Assembly (NCBI GenBank): GCA_964540905.1
Contig: CAZIOS010000013.1
Coordinates: 8,091-72,090 of the forward strand
Length of the DNA stretch: 64,000 nucleotides
Direction: 5' to 3'
Source of the DNA: VAYN01 sp964540905
Lineage (GTDB): Bacteria > Actinomycetota > Thermoleophilia > Solirubrobacterales > 70-9
A program made the translations under genes and the position numbers. Positions 49,246 to 57,702 of this stretch are shown here, piece after piece. The notes under the pieces were generated by a model that ran no database searches, had not been told where the DNA came from, and saw only the letters and a list, made by a program, of their open reading frames with translations. Each line of letters begins with the position of its first letter. Within the stretch, counting starts at the first letter, position 1.

Positions 49246-50409
49246 GTGGATGTGGTCCCTCCTCTCCAACCGATCGACTTCTTCCAGCAGGCCAAGATCT
49301 CCTCGCTGCGGAAGCTCGAGGTCTACGGGAAATACCTGCAGCCCCTGAGCTTCAAGTGGGGCGCAGGCTGGCGGCACCATTGGATCGTTGACGGTTTTGC
49401 CGGTGCCGGGGCATATGACGGTGCAGACGAACAGGATGGCTCACCCTTGATCGCCGCCAAGTGGGCGCGAAGGGAGGAGCAGCGCTGCGGATACCCGAAG
49501 GTCAAATGCATCAACGTTGAGCGCGACCCGGCGTGCTTCCATCATCTGACCGCGAACCTGGCGCCCTGGGCCCATCTGGTGACCAACTTGCCGGGGGAGT
49601 TCGGCGACCACCTGGATCGGATCATCGAGACGATCGACCGCGATCCGGCCTTCTTCTTCCTCGATCCCTTCGGAGTTCGCGGCATCGAGATGGCGCTGGT
49701 CGAAAAGATCATGCAACGGCCGGGACGGAAGACGGAGCTATTGATCCACTTCTCCGAGCGCTCCTTTGCCCGGATGGCCGGTCACGCATCCGAGGGCGAC
49801 CGTGCCACGGTCGCCGAGCGCATGGCCCAGACCAAGCTCGCCCGGCTGGATGAAGTGATCGGCTCTCAGATGTGGCGACCTTGGTGGACCGGCGGCAACG
49901 TCGATCCGGGCGAAGCTCTGGAGAAGACCGTCGACCTCTATATGTCGCAGCTTCGGTCTCGTGGATTCGAGTTCGTCCACCAGATCGCTGTCCGGGACAA
50001 CCTGGCCGACCGCAGCCGCTACCGCCTGGTCTTCTGCACCTCCTCTCCGCACGGCGTCGAGCTGATGAGTGACATCGCCTGTCGTTACGAGCGTGGACTC
50101 GCAGAGGAGGAGGCCGCTGGCCAGGGCTCCCTGCTCTCCGAGATCGAGAGCCGGGAAGACGAGAGTCGGCTGATCGACGCCATCCACAAGCTCGGGCTGG
50201 GGCGGGAAATCATGACGCGCGAGAAGATCCGCCACGTACTCGTGCCCCGTTCGTTCGGCCTTTACACGAGCACCGACTACAACCGCGCCATCGTCGAGCT
50301 CGTGAAGCGCGGCGGCATAGACCGGGACACCGCCGTCGGTATCCAGGATCGCGAGGACCTGCGGTTCCGGGACTTCGCGCAAGGCTCCCTGCTGGAAGCC
50401 CTCTCCTGA
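49246..50409 (+). CDS. tcmP: Three-Cys-motif partner protein TcmP
   Basis: A 387-residue protein of the TcmP family, which is encoded beside three-Cys-motif (Gp37/Gp68) proteins. KLEVYGKYLQPL, HHWIVDGFAGAGAY and AFFFLDPFGVRGIEM give a methyltransferase-like fold with an SAM-site-like glycine loop. The C-terminal third has a winged-helix character (REIMTREKIRHVLVPRSFGL). The GTG at 49246 is followed by a second GTG two codons later. The pair's biochemical role is not established. Confidence 0.82.
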   Translation: MDVVPPLQPIDFFQQAKISSLRKLEVYGKYLQPLSFKWGAGWRHHWIVDGFAGAGAYDGADEQDGSPLIAAKWARREEQRCGYPKVKCINVERDPACFHHLTANLAPWAHLVTNLPGEFGDHLDRIIETIDRDPAFFFLDPFGVRGIEMALVEKIMQRPGRKTELLIHFSERSFARMAGHASEGDRATVAERMAQTKLARLDEVIGSQMWRPWWTGGNVDPGEALEKTVDLYMSQLRSRGFEFVHQIAVRDNLADRSRYRLVFCTSSPHGVELMSDIACRYERGLAEEEAAGQGSLLSEIESREDESRLIDAIHKLGLGREIMTREKIRHVLVPRSFGLYTSTDYNRAIVELVKRGGIDRDTAVGIQDREDLRFRDFAQGSLLEALS

Positions 50410-50477
50410 CTAGAACGACTTCGTGCAGGCGCTGGGAGCGGCCAGCGGCCGAGCCCGCTTCTGGGTACAACGGTCGT

Positions 50478-51224
50478 GTGGCGCAGAAGACCGCGATCGA
50501 GTGGACCGAGGCGACCTGGAACCCCGTCACGGGTTGCGATCAGGTCAGTCCCGGCTGTGCCCATTGCTACGCCAAGACTTTCGCCGAGCGCTGGCGGGGG
50601 ATCCCGGGCCACCATTTCGAGCAGGGCTTTGACTTGAGGGTCTGGCCCGAGCGACTCGAGCAGCCGAGCAGATGGAAGCGCCCGCGCATGATCTTCGTCA
50701 ACTCGATGAGCGATCTCTTCCACGAGCGGATCCCCGATGAGTTCATCGCACAGGTCTTCGACGCGATGCGTGAGGCAAGCTGGCACACGTTTCAGATTCT
50801 GACCAAGCGCCATGAGCGCATGGTGGAGGTCGGGCGGAACCTCGATTGGCCGCCGAACGTCTGGATGGGCGTCTCGATAGAGAACCGCCGTTTCGTCCAG
50901 CGGACGGACTATCTGCGGGAGATCCCAGCGGCCGTCCGCTTCGTCAGCGCGGAGCCCCTCCTCGGTCCGCTCGAGGATCTGGACCTGGCGGGTATCGATT
51001 GGTTGATCGCAGGCGGTGAGTCCGGTCCCGGACATCGTCCGGTCCGGGAAGAATGGTTGCTGGACCTACGAGACCGATGCCTACAGGAGCAGGTGGCGTT
51101 CTTCTTCAAGCAGTGGGGCGGCAGGACTCCGAAGATCGGTGGGCGGGAGTTGGCGGGCCGGACGTGGAACGAGATGCCGCGACCGGGGAGCCGCGGCTCG
51201 AAAGAAGTAGTAGCTCTGGCCTAG
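50478..51224 (+). CDS. Phage Gp37/Gp68-family three-Cys-motif protein (radical-SAM-like)
   Basis: A 248-residue protein with IEWTEATWNPVTGCDQVSPG followed by CAHCYAKTFAER, the three Cys that give the family its name and would hold an iron-sulfur cluster. FVNSMSDLFHERIP, WHTFQILTKRHERM, WMGVSIEN and IDWLIAGGESGPG are further landmarks. The GTG start lies 68 bases after tcmP. Relatives occur in phages and mobile elements. The substrate is unknown. Confidence 0.85.
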   Translation: MAQKTAIEWTEATWNPVTGCDQVSPGCAHCYAKTFAERWRGIPGHHFEQGFDLRVWPERLEQPSRWKRPRMIFVNSMSDLFHERIPDEFIAQVFDAMREASWHTFQILTKRHERMVEVGRNLDWPPNVWMGVSIENRRFVQRTDYLREIPAAVRFVSAEPLLGPLEDLDLAGIDWLIAGGESGPGHRPVREEWLLDLRDRCLQEQVAFFFKQWGGRTPKIGGRELAGRTWNEMPRPGSRGSKEVVALA

Positions 51225-51552
51225 CGATGAGGTAACTGCGGTCCGCCGGGAGTAATTGTCAGCGCCGGCACTTGTCCTCGTCTCCTTCGAGCGCGGCGTC
51301 AAACTGCTCGCGGGGAGCTCCTCGGCGCTCGCGCCTCAGGTCAGCCAGAGAGCACCATCGTCTCCGGGGTCGGCCCTCGTCCGCTGCGTCCTGCCCCGGC
51401 CCCCGGGCACGCATGGGACGGGTCAGAGTGGCCACCATTTTGCGGGCTTCCCTGGGCGTCCGGTGATCCGACGCCCGTGGCAGCCTTATCGGTTATGCCG
51501 GAGCCTAGGCGCGCATTGCCGGCGAGGAGCGATCACGATTAACCTCTCTCAG
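51225..51552. other. 328-base gap before the HD phosphohydrolase gene
   Basis: The upstream extension of the HD gene's open frame into this stretch lacks coding character. I see no repeat, terminator or RNA. It probably holds the promoter of the following operon. Confidence 0.45.
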
Positions 51553-53298
51553 ATGAACAGCGAGCGTCCGGAGGAGCGAAACCCCTACGGTAAAGACGCC
51601 GCCATGAAGACCTTCACGGTCAGGCGGAGCGGCACGATCTATCTCTACGGGCCCGAGATCGATGTGATCGACACCGTCCAGTTCCAGCGCCTGCGACACA
51701 TAAAACAGCTCGGCACGAGCGATTTCGTGTTCCCGGGCGCAACCCACAATCGTTTCGAGCATTCGCTCGGCGCCGTCGCCGCCGCCCAGAAGATCATCGA
51801 CGCCGCCCGGATCAAGCCCGACAAGGACGCGGACTCGGCCAAGATCGACGGCACGGGCGAACGACTGGCCCGACTCGGGGCCCTGCTCCACGATCTCTTC
51901 CATGTGCCATACGGCCACACCCTCGAGGACGAGTTCGGTCTCCTCGAGCGCCACGACGAGAACACCGAGCGGATCAAGGCTCTGCTCGTGGACAGCGAGA
52001 TCGGGGAGATCCTTCGGGAGTCTCTGAAGGAGAAGGCGCTCGGAGAGAAGACCGAGTACGACCTTCTGCTGGAGATGCTTCACGCCGGACCTCCTCCATC
52101 GGAGGAAGAGCCCGACGATGGCGACGAGCTACAGGCGCTCCGGCTTGGCGAGTACACCTACGTCGCCGACATCGTAGGAAACACCGTCTGTGCCGATGCG
52201 CTCGACTACATCGACCGCGATCTCTCCGCCTGTGGCATGCCCGTGGCCCTCGGTGACCGCTTCCTTGACTTTTTCGCGATCACGCCGGAGTCCGCTGCCC
52301 TGCCCGAGAACCGCAACCGGATGGCTCTCCGCCTCGACAAGCATGGAATGCCCCGACCTGACGTCGAGTCGGAGATCCTGAAGCTCCTCACCTACCGCTA
52401 CGAGCTCGCCGAGCGGGTCTTCTTCCACCACGCCAAGAACGCGGCCTCGGTGATGATCGGTAGGGCGGTCGAGCTCTTGAATCTCGCGGCCGACGACTCA
52501 AACTTCTACTCGCTGGGCGACGACACCCTGCTCGCGATCCTTGCCGAACCCGAGCTGGCCGCGAGCCTTGGGATCGAGGTCGAGAGTGACCCCGATCTGC
52601 GGCAGCGGGCACGCGAGATCGGGCGGCTTCTCTACTGTCGCCGCCTCTACAAACTCCGTTACCTCGCCGTTGCCGACGACGACGTCGACGGCAGAGCGGA
52701 AGACATCTGGGCGACCTATGGGAAGAGTGGGGCGAGGCGGGCGCTCGAGGACGAACTCGCCGCCCAGGCGGGCCTCGAGCCTGACCAAGTCCTCGTACAC
52801 CTGCTGAGGCCGAAGATGATGGCGAAGCTGGCGAAGGTCCGTGTGTACCTGGCGGATGGCACGGTGACCTCTTTCCAGGCCTGGGACGAACGGCACAGCG
52901 GCCGGGTCCGTGCCTTGAATGAAGCGCACGCCCGGCTATGGCGAATCGGCGTCTTCGTTCACCCAGAGGTCGCGGACAATCCGGGCATCTGGCGTTTGGT
53001 GGCCGGTGCCGCCAGGGAAAAGTTCAAGATCAAGTCTCGCTACGCGCCCAGCGAGGTCGACGAGCCATATCTCGCGGCCGTTTTCGACCTGAACGCGGAC
53101 AAGGAGAACTGGCCGATCAGCGATCGGCAGGACCTGATCGAGAGAACGGTGGCAGCGGCCGCCTCGGCTCTCACGTCCCTGGACGCGGCGGTCCAGCAGA
53201 TGCGAATCGTGGCTTCGAGCGGCGAGAGGGCACCGGCCAGGCAGTCGGAGGAGCCGGCGCAAGGGCGTTTGCTTGATGAGGGGGGAGCCGAGCGGTGA
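51553..53298 (+). CDS. HD-domain dNTPase-like phosphohydrolase (SAMHD1/dGTPase type)
   Basis: A 581-residue protein. RRSGTIYLYGPEIDVIDTVQ and QRLRHIKQLG, then HNRFEHSLGAVAAAQ, ALLHDLFHVPYGHTLEDEF and DALDYIDRDLSACGM form the complete HD-type metal site of the SAMHD1-like dNTP triphosphohydrolase group. The C-terminal 250 residues are helical. The ATG at 51553 is favoured, and an ATG at 51604 is possible. Relatives deplete dNTPs or degrade DNA ends, including in phage defence. It overlaps the ImmA/IrrE-type gene by four bases. Confidence 0.8.
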   Translation: MNSERPEERNPYGKDAAMKTFTVRRSGTIYLYGPEIDVIDTVQFQRLRHIKQLGTSDFVFPGATHNRFEHSLGAVAAAQKIIDAARIKPDKDADSAKIDGTGERLARLGALLHDLFHVPYGHTLEDEFGLLERHDENTERIKALLVDSEIGEILRESLKEKALGEKTEYDLLLEMLHAGPPPSEEEPDDGDELQALRLGEYTYVADIVGNTVCADALDYIDRDLSACGMPVALGDRFLDFFAITPESAALPENRNRMALRLDKHGMPRPDVESEILKLLTYRYELAERVFFHHAKNAASVMIGRAVELLNLAADDSNFYSLGDDTLLAILAEPELAASLGIEVESDPDLRQRAREIGRLLYCRRLYKLRYLAVADDDVDGRAEDIWATYGKSGARRALEDELAAQAGLEPDQVLVHLLRPKMMAKLAKVRVYLADGTVTSFQAWDERHSGRVRALNEAHARLWRIGVFVHPEVADNPGIWRLVAGAAREKFKIKSRYAPSEVDEPYLAAVFDLNADKENWPISDRQDLIERTVAAAASALTSLDAAVQQMRIVASSGERAPARQSEEPAQGRLLDEGGAER

Positions 53299-54110
53299 CG
53301 CCACAGATGCCACTGTCGGCTCTGCGGGAAATAGACGAAATCGCCCTTGCCCTTCGGCCGAGGCGTTGGGGGCAGTTCAAGATACGGTCGGTCGCTAGGC
53401 GTCTCGGAATCAGTGTCGAATCCAGGTCCCTGGGTTCGGAGCTCTTCGGCCTGACCCTCGACTCGGAGCGGGTTCTCCTGAGAAGAGAGGGTTTGGTCGG
53501 ATCCGCCCGGGCTTTCACGTTCGCTCACGAGGTCGCGCACGTGCTTGAGCGAAGAGGTCGGTTCCGCGGGGTCTCACGGGAGCAGAGCGAGTGGCTCGCC
53601 GACCGTTTTGCGCGAGAGCTCCTTCTTCCGAGGCGTTGGCTGATCGGCGCCTCGCCCGAGGAGATCCAGCGCGCGACCACCAGGCGATGGTTGTCCCCGG
53701 AGATCGTGTGTATGCAGGCCGCGGCTGCGGGCCGGGCCCCTGACGTCATTCGGGGCGATTGCTCGGTGCTCTGTCGCCGATGCGGCGAGCGCCACGCGCG
53801 GCCCGACTGCGAGTGTTTCCCTGCTCGCCTCCGACCATCAGCGGCCCAGGAACTGCCGTCGATGCACACAGTTCTACGGCGTCTAACCAAACCCGCGATC
53901 ACGGCGAGCCCCCTGGTGTTCCCGTGTCTTTTCGATGCCCCGGGATGCGAGGTGCGCCATGATGATTTCGGCCCGGTGGTGCCGGAGGTGAACAAGAGTC
54001 AAGACGTGATCGAAGGGACGACCAGGGCAGAGCGGGCTGCACCTCCTTCGTCGAAGGAGCGCGCGTCAGCCCAACTGGCCATCTGCCGTACCGATTTCGC
54101 TCCGTTCTAG
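53295..54110 (+). CDS. ImmA/IrrE-type zinc peptidase with C-terminal Cys cluster
   Basis: A 271-residue protein. The zinc site is HEVAH in AFTFAHEVAHVLERRGRF, followed by EWLADRFARELLLPRRWL that supplies the third ligand. Such peptidases cleave repressors (ImmA on ImmR, IrrE on DdrO) in mobile-element and DNA-damage control. The C-terminal part adds CSVLCRRCGERHARPDCEC, a probable zinc knuckle, which is unusual. The GTG overlaps the HD gene's stop. The target repressor is not obvious in the window. Confidence 0.78.
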   Translation: MTPQMPLSALREIDEIALALRPRRWGQFKIRSVARRLGISVESRSLGSELFGLTLDSERVLLRREGLVGSARAFTFAHEVAHVLERRGRFRGVSREQSEWLADRFARELLLPRRWLIGASPEEIQRATTRRWLSPEIVCMQAAAAGRAPDVIRGDCSVLCRRCGERHARPDCECFPARLRPSAAQELPSMHTVLRRLTKPAITASPLVFPCLFDAPGCEVRHDDFGPVVPEVNKSQDVIEGTTRAERAAPPSSKERASAQLAICRTDFAPF

Positions 54111-54215
54111 GGGTCTACGTAATGTGAGTTATCCGGCGATCGCCGCCGCTCTAAATCCATATTTCACTTTGCTGGCTGGACAGAAGGGTTTTTTGAAGGC
54201 AACTAGAATCGGACG

Positions 54216-55577
54216 ATGAGCGGGGGGAGAGCATCCGCAAGGGCCTCGGAGGAGCTCGACATGAGGGCCTTCCGCGCAGCACAGGTCGTGCGGAAAAGGA
54301 TGCGCACCAAACGGAGGATCGTCGAAGAGTCCGCCTTCCTCTCAGAACCGTCTCGAGAGCTTGGGCGGCTCCAGGACGCAGGCGTAGTTGCCGCGTACAT
54401 CCCCGACCAGAAGGCGTGGCGCAAACTCAGTCCCGGTTCGAAAGCCAAGCCCGGTCACCCTGGTCTCTGGTTGACGCTTGCCCCAGGCCTCGGGTACCTG
54501 ATTGGCGTCGACATCGCTCATAGCCATGTGTCCGCATCGATAACCAAGGCTGACTTCAGCGGGGTCTTGGACGTCGCGCTGCGCGAGCCGATGTCAGGCT
54601 TGGATGAGGATCCAGAGATGGCGTTCGACGTCGCCGCTCGCCTGATCGCAAGGGCGTTCGCGCAGGCCAGAGATCGGCACGGGGCGACTCCCGAGGAAGT
54701 GATCGGCATCGGCATTGGTCTCCCCGCCCCGGTCAACCGGGAAACGAAGACGATCTCGCCGGAGATGCACATCCTCTCCGCATGGAGTCGCTACTCGCCC
54801 GCGGATGAACTCTCCAGTCGGCTCCATGAGATCCTCCCCGACGCTCCGATCGAGGTCGACAACGACGCTAGCCTTGGTGCCCTGGGCGTTCACTGCTGGG
54901 AGACCCTCACTTCCGACCCGGCAACCGTCCCCCGCGATCTCCTCTACGTTCGAGTCGGAGATGGAATCGGCGCCGGCGTGGTGATCAAGGGAAAGCTCGT
55001 CGGGGGCGGGTCGGGGTTTGCCGGCGAGATCGGCCACGTGAAGATCGACGAACGGGGGCATTTCTGCCCGCGCTGCGGTCAGCGCGGTTGCGTCGAGACC
55101 AAGACGAGCGACCGCGCCGTTCTCGCCGAGTTGGGCCCGACGGTGTTCGCCGACATCCCCGGTGCGCTTGCAATCGAGGACGTGATCGCCCGCCGACATC
55201 CGGCCTGCTTCAGAGCGCTCCACGAGGCCGGCTGGCATCTGGGCACGGCCCTGGCCCACGCCCGAACGCTGCTGGACCCCACGCGGATCTACATCGGCGG
55301 AGCGATGGCGGGCTCGGAGCGCTTCATGCACGGCATCCAGGAAGGCATCGTCAGCAATTCGCTGACGCTCGCCGAGCAGGTCGGCGAACTGGTCTCACCG
55401 TCACCGACTTCGCTCTCCGATCTCCGCCTCGACCTCGCCTCGCCCGAGCTCCTTGGGGCCATTGCGATCGCCCTGCACCGTTGCGGGGACAGCTATATCG
55501 AGCAGACGCTGAGGAATTTTCAGCTGCAGAAAACGGGGCGGCCGAGCATCGGTGACGGCGTCGTTTCCGCCGACTGA
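54216..55577 (+). CDS. ROK-family regulator/sugar kinase-like protein
   Basis: A 453-residue protein with a winged-helix N-terminus (about 25-85), then a ROK ATPase fold: YLIGVDIAHSHVSASITK, IEVDNDASLGALG with the catalytic-type Asp, and GEIGHVKIDERGHFCPRCGQ with RGCVE after it, the ROK zinc motif. ROK proteins of this length are usually sugar-responsive repressors. The G+C drops in the 105 bases before the start, including TTTTTTGAAGG. No sugar transporter lies beside it. Confidence 0.82.
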   Translation: MSGGRASARASEELDMRAFRAAQVVRKRMRTKRRIVEESAFLSEPSRELGRLQDAGVVAAYIPDQKAWRKLSPGSKAKPGHPGLWLTLAPGLGYLIGVDIAHSHVSASITKADFSGVLDVALREPMSGLDEDPEMAFDVAARLIARAFAQARDRHGATPEEVIGIGIGLPAPVNRETKTISPEMHILSAWSRYSPADELSSRLHEILPDAPIEVDNDASLGALGVHCWETLTSDPATVPRDLLYVRVGDGIGAGVVIKGKLVGGGSGFAGEIGHVKIDERGHFCPRCGQRGCVETKTSDRAVLAELGPTVFADIPGALAIEDVIARRHPACFRALHEAGWHLGTALAHARTLLDPTRIYIGGAMAGSERFMHGIQEGIVSNSLTLAEQVGELVSPSPTSLSDLRLDLASPELLGAIAIALHRCGDSYIEQTLRNFQLQKTGRPSIGDGVVSAD

Positions 55578-55708
55578 GGGTCAAATCGGACTGACCGCGG
55601 CGGCAGTTTGCCGCATGTGTCGCATATGTCCTCGAGCCCTCCTTCGGAGGTCTCGGCTCCCCTACGGTCCACCGTCCCGAAACCGCCGTTGATCGAAAGG
55701 AGCTGGTC

Positions 55709-56092
55709 GTGCCTCACCCTCGCCATCATGGCCCCCACCCCCATCACCCGCCGCACGCACCCGGTCACCACCGCCGTGGACCTGGCGCCGTGCACTGGCT
55801 GTTCAGCGCCGAGAGGCGCGCAAGCCTGGCGGAGGCCGCCAGCATCCTGGCCCGGTTCGGGGCTGCCCTTGCCAATGGGAGAACGATCGAGCTCCGCGAC
55901 GACCTCGTGGTGAGCCCGCCCGATCCCTGCGACACCGTCGTTCGCTTCGAGCGCAGCCCGGTCGGCGATCTGATCCTGAAAATCGAGCTCAAGTGGCCCG
56001 ACGGCGAGGGCTCGCCCTCGGAGGATTCGCTCGACTCCCTATTCGACCCCAAGGACAGCGCCATGACCTCCGAGTCCGAGGAGCTGTCGTGA
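55709..56092 (+). CDS. Amphi-Trp-like small protein with His-rich N-terminus
   Basis: A 127-residue protein. The first 26 residues are almost entirely His, Pro, Gly and Arg (PHPRHHGPHPHHPPHAPGHH), suggesting metal binding. The central part, ILARFGAALANGRTIELRDD and VVRFERSPVGDLILKIELKW, resembles amphi-Trp domain proteins. The tail is acidic. The GTG is fixed by AAAGGAG (55697-55703). Its stop overlaps the membrane protein's start by four bases. Role unknown. Confidence 0.6.
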   Translation: MPHPRHHGPHPHHPPHAPGHHRRGPGAVHWLFSAERRASLAEAASILARFGAALANGRTIELRDDLVVSPPDPCDTVVRFERSPVGDLILKIELKWPDGEGSPSEDSLDSLFDPKDSAMTSESEELS

Positions 56093-57702
56093 ACAGCCTC
56101 GCCGCAGCCGCCAGGCTGCGCTGGTCCTCGGGCATCGCCGACTGGCCCCGTGAATGGGGCCAGCTGCGACTGCGCAACTGGCGGCGCATTGATGGCTTCG
56201 AAAAGCTTTGCGGGCAGATCGTGGCACTCTGCGCGCGGGAATCGCTGAGTGCCGACGAGGTGATAGAGCTCGTCCGCGACGACCCTGCGGTGACGGTGAC
56301 GGGAGATATGAAACGGGCGATCGAGCAGATGCTCGCTGGCGGCCTTCCCGACGACCCCGTGACCGTGGTCGTCGCCGCCGAATGCCTGGAAGCGCGGCTG
56401 GGCGAGCGCCTCGACACCGACCGGCTCTCAGGTCCCCTGCGACGGCTTGGCCGCCGGGCCGTGCTCGTCTTTAGCGGCTTCCTCGGCCTCGGCTGTCTAT
56501 ATATCGTCGTCGGCGGCCTGCTGGAAGGGCAGAGCGAGCGGTTCGGCTCCCTACCAGGGCCCGTGGCGCTTCTCATGTTCGGGCTGGCGCTCGCGTTCCT
56601 CGGCCTCTTCGAGGCGCTCCACACGTCCGGGACCCAGCTCCGCCTAGCCGACCTTCGCGGTTTGGCCGCCGAGCTGCCGCGGGCATACCGACTGAACCGC
56701 CGGCTTCGCGATGACGAGGGCATGGAGAGGTTTCTGGCGGGGCGTCAGATCGTCGTTGTGATCACGGTGTTCTTCGTCGCCGGCCTGTCGAGCTTCCCGT
56801 CGATGTCCACCCTGCCGTTCGTCGATATGCCAGTGCCGAGCCTGCTCGACCCGATCGTTGAGCTCGGCATCCCCGGGGCTCTGGTCGTGTTGTGGACGGC
56901 GCAGCTCGCTCCCCAGTTCTACGCGACGCGCAACGCCCTGCGGCTGATGAACACGCGGGCCGCCACCTGGGCGCTCGACCTCGCCTTCTTCCTCGAGCGG
57001 ATCGGCCTGGCACAGCCCAGCCGCTGGATCCCGCGCCGCGGCAGCTCCAGTCGGATCCCGCTTTCCCCCGCCCTGCGCTGGGACCAGGATGCGGACGAGC
57101 TTGACGGGGACGGGCTGATCAGCGTCAATCGTCGCTGGCGGTGTGGGTCCGATCGCGCTCACGCTCGGATCGCGTCGGCCACTTCGGTGCGCCGGGCGGG
57201 GCACGCCGCCGTCTCCGACTCCAACCTCGTCCTGCCCGCCGCGCCGTCGTCGCTGCGGTTGGTGGCGGAGATCAAGACGCCCACCGGCGTCAGCCGGCCG
57301 GTCGCCCCGACCGACTACAGCGAGGAATCGCTGCCCAGCGGGGACCGACGGTTTCGCAAGGTCATCGCTCCGGCGATCGGTCCCTTTGCCGAAGGTGAGT
57401 GTGCGCAGACGCTGCTGGAAGCCGACTACACGAACCCGATCGGCCGCGACTCGGTCCCGGTGGAGCGGCCGGCGCGATTCCTGCTCTGGCGCCTCGCTCT
57501 CTCCGAGCAGCCGTTGCATTTTCAACATGTGCGCCTTCGCATCTACCGGATGGGCGATCGCTTCGGCGACCTCACCAGGATCGGTGACGAGATTCACCTC
57601 GTCCCCATCGAAGGTTCTGATGGCCTCCCGGTGGTCACCTATTCGCACCCGTTTCCACCTGCAAACGCATTGTTCGTCTTCGATTGGGAGGTGACCTGGT
57701 GA
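56089..57702 (+). CDS. Membrane protein of unknown function, exporter-linked
   Basis: A 537-residue protein. A soluble helical part (about 1-120) precedes about four membrane segments (VLVFSGFLGLGCLYIVVGGL, VALLMFGLALAFLGLFEALH, IVVVITVFFVAGL, PGALVVLWTAQLAPQFY), and a beta-rich domain follows (about 390-537). No family is recognised. It overlaps both neighbours by one to four bases, so it is cotranslated with an amphi-Trp-like protein and an ABC exporter and may shape or guide the exported product. Confidence 0.65.
   Translation: MNSLAAAARLRWSSGIADWPREWGQLRLRNWRRIDGFEKLCGQIVALCARESLSADEVIELVRDDPAVTVTGDMKRAIEQMLAGGLPDDPVTVVVAAECLEARLGERLDTDRLSGPLRRLGRRAVLVFSGFLGLGCLYIVVGGLLEGQSERFGSLPGPVALLMFGLALAFLGLFEALHTSGTQLRLADLRGLAAELPRAYRLNRRLRDDEGMERFLAGRQIVVVITVFFVAGLSSFPSMSTLPFVDMPVPSLLDPIVELGIPGALVVLWTAQLAPQFYATRNALRLMNTRAATWALDLAFFLERIGLAQPSRWIPRRGSSSRIPLSPALRWDQDADELDGDGLISVNRRWRCGSDRAHARIASATSVRRAGHAAVSDSNLVLPAAPSSLRLVAEIKTPTGVSRPVAPTDYSEESLPSGDRRFRKVIAPAIGPFAEGECAQTLLEADYTNPIGRDSVPVERPARFLLWRLALSEQPLHFQHVRLRIYRMGDRFGDLTRIGDEIHLVPIEGSDGLPVVTYSHPFPPANALFVFDWEVTW

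Noticed and set aside
51256..51552. 99-residue N-terminal extension of the HD phosphohydrolase
   Set aside because: The extension is Pro/Arg/Ser-rich with no family match, whereas the ATG at 51553 gives a normal start.
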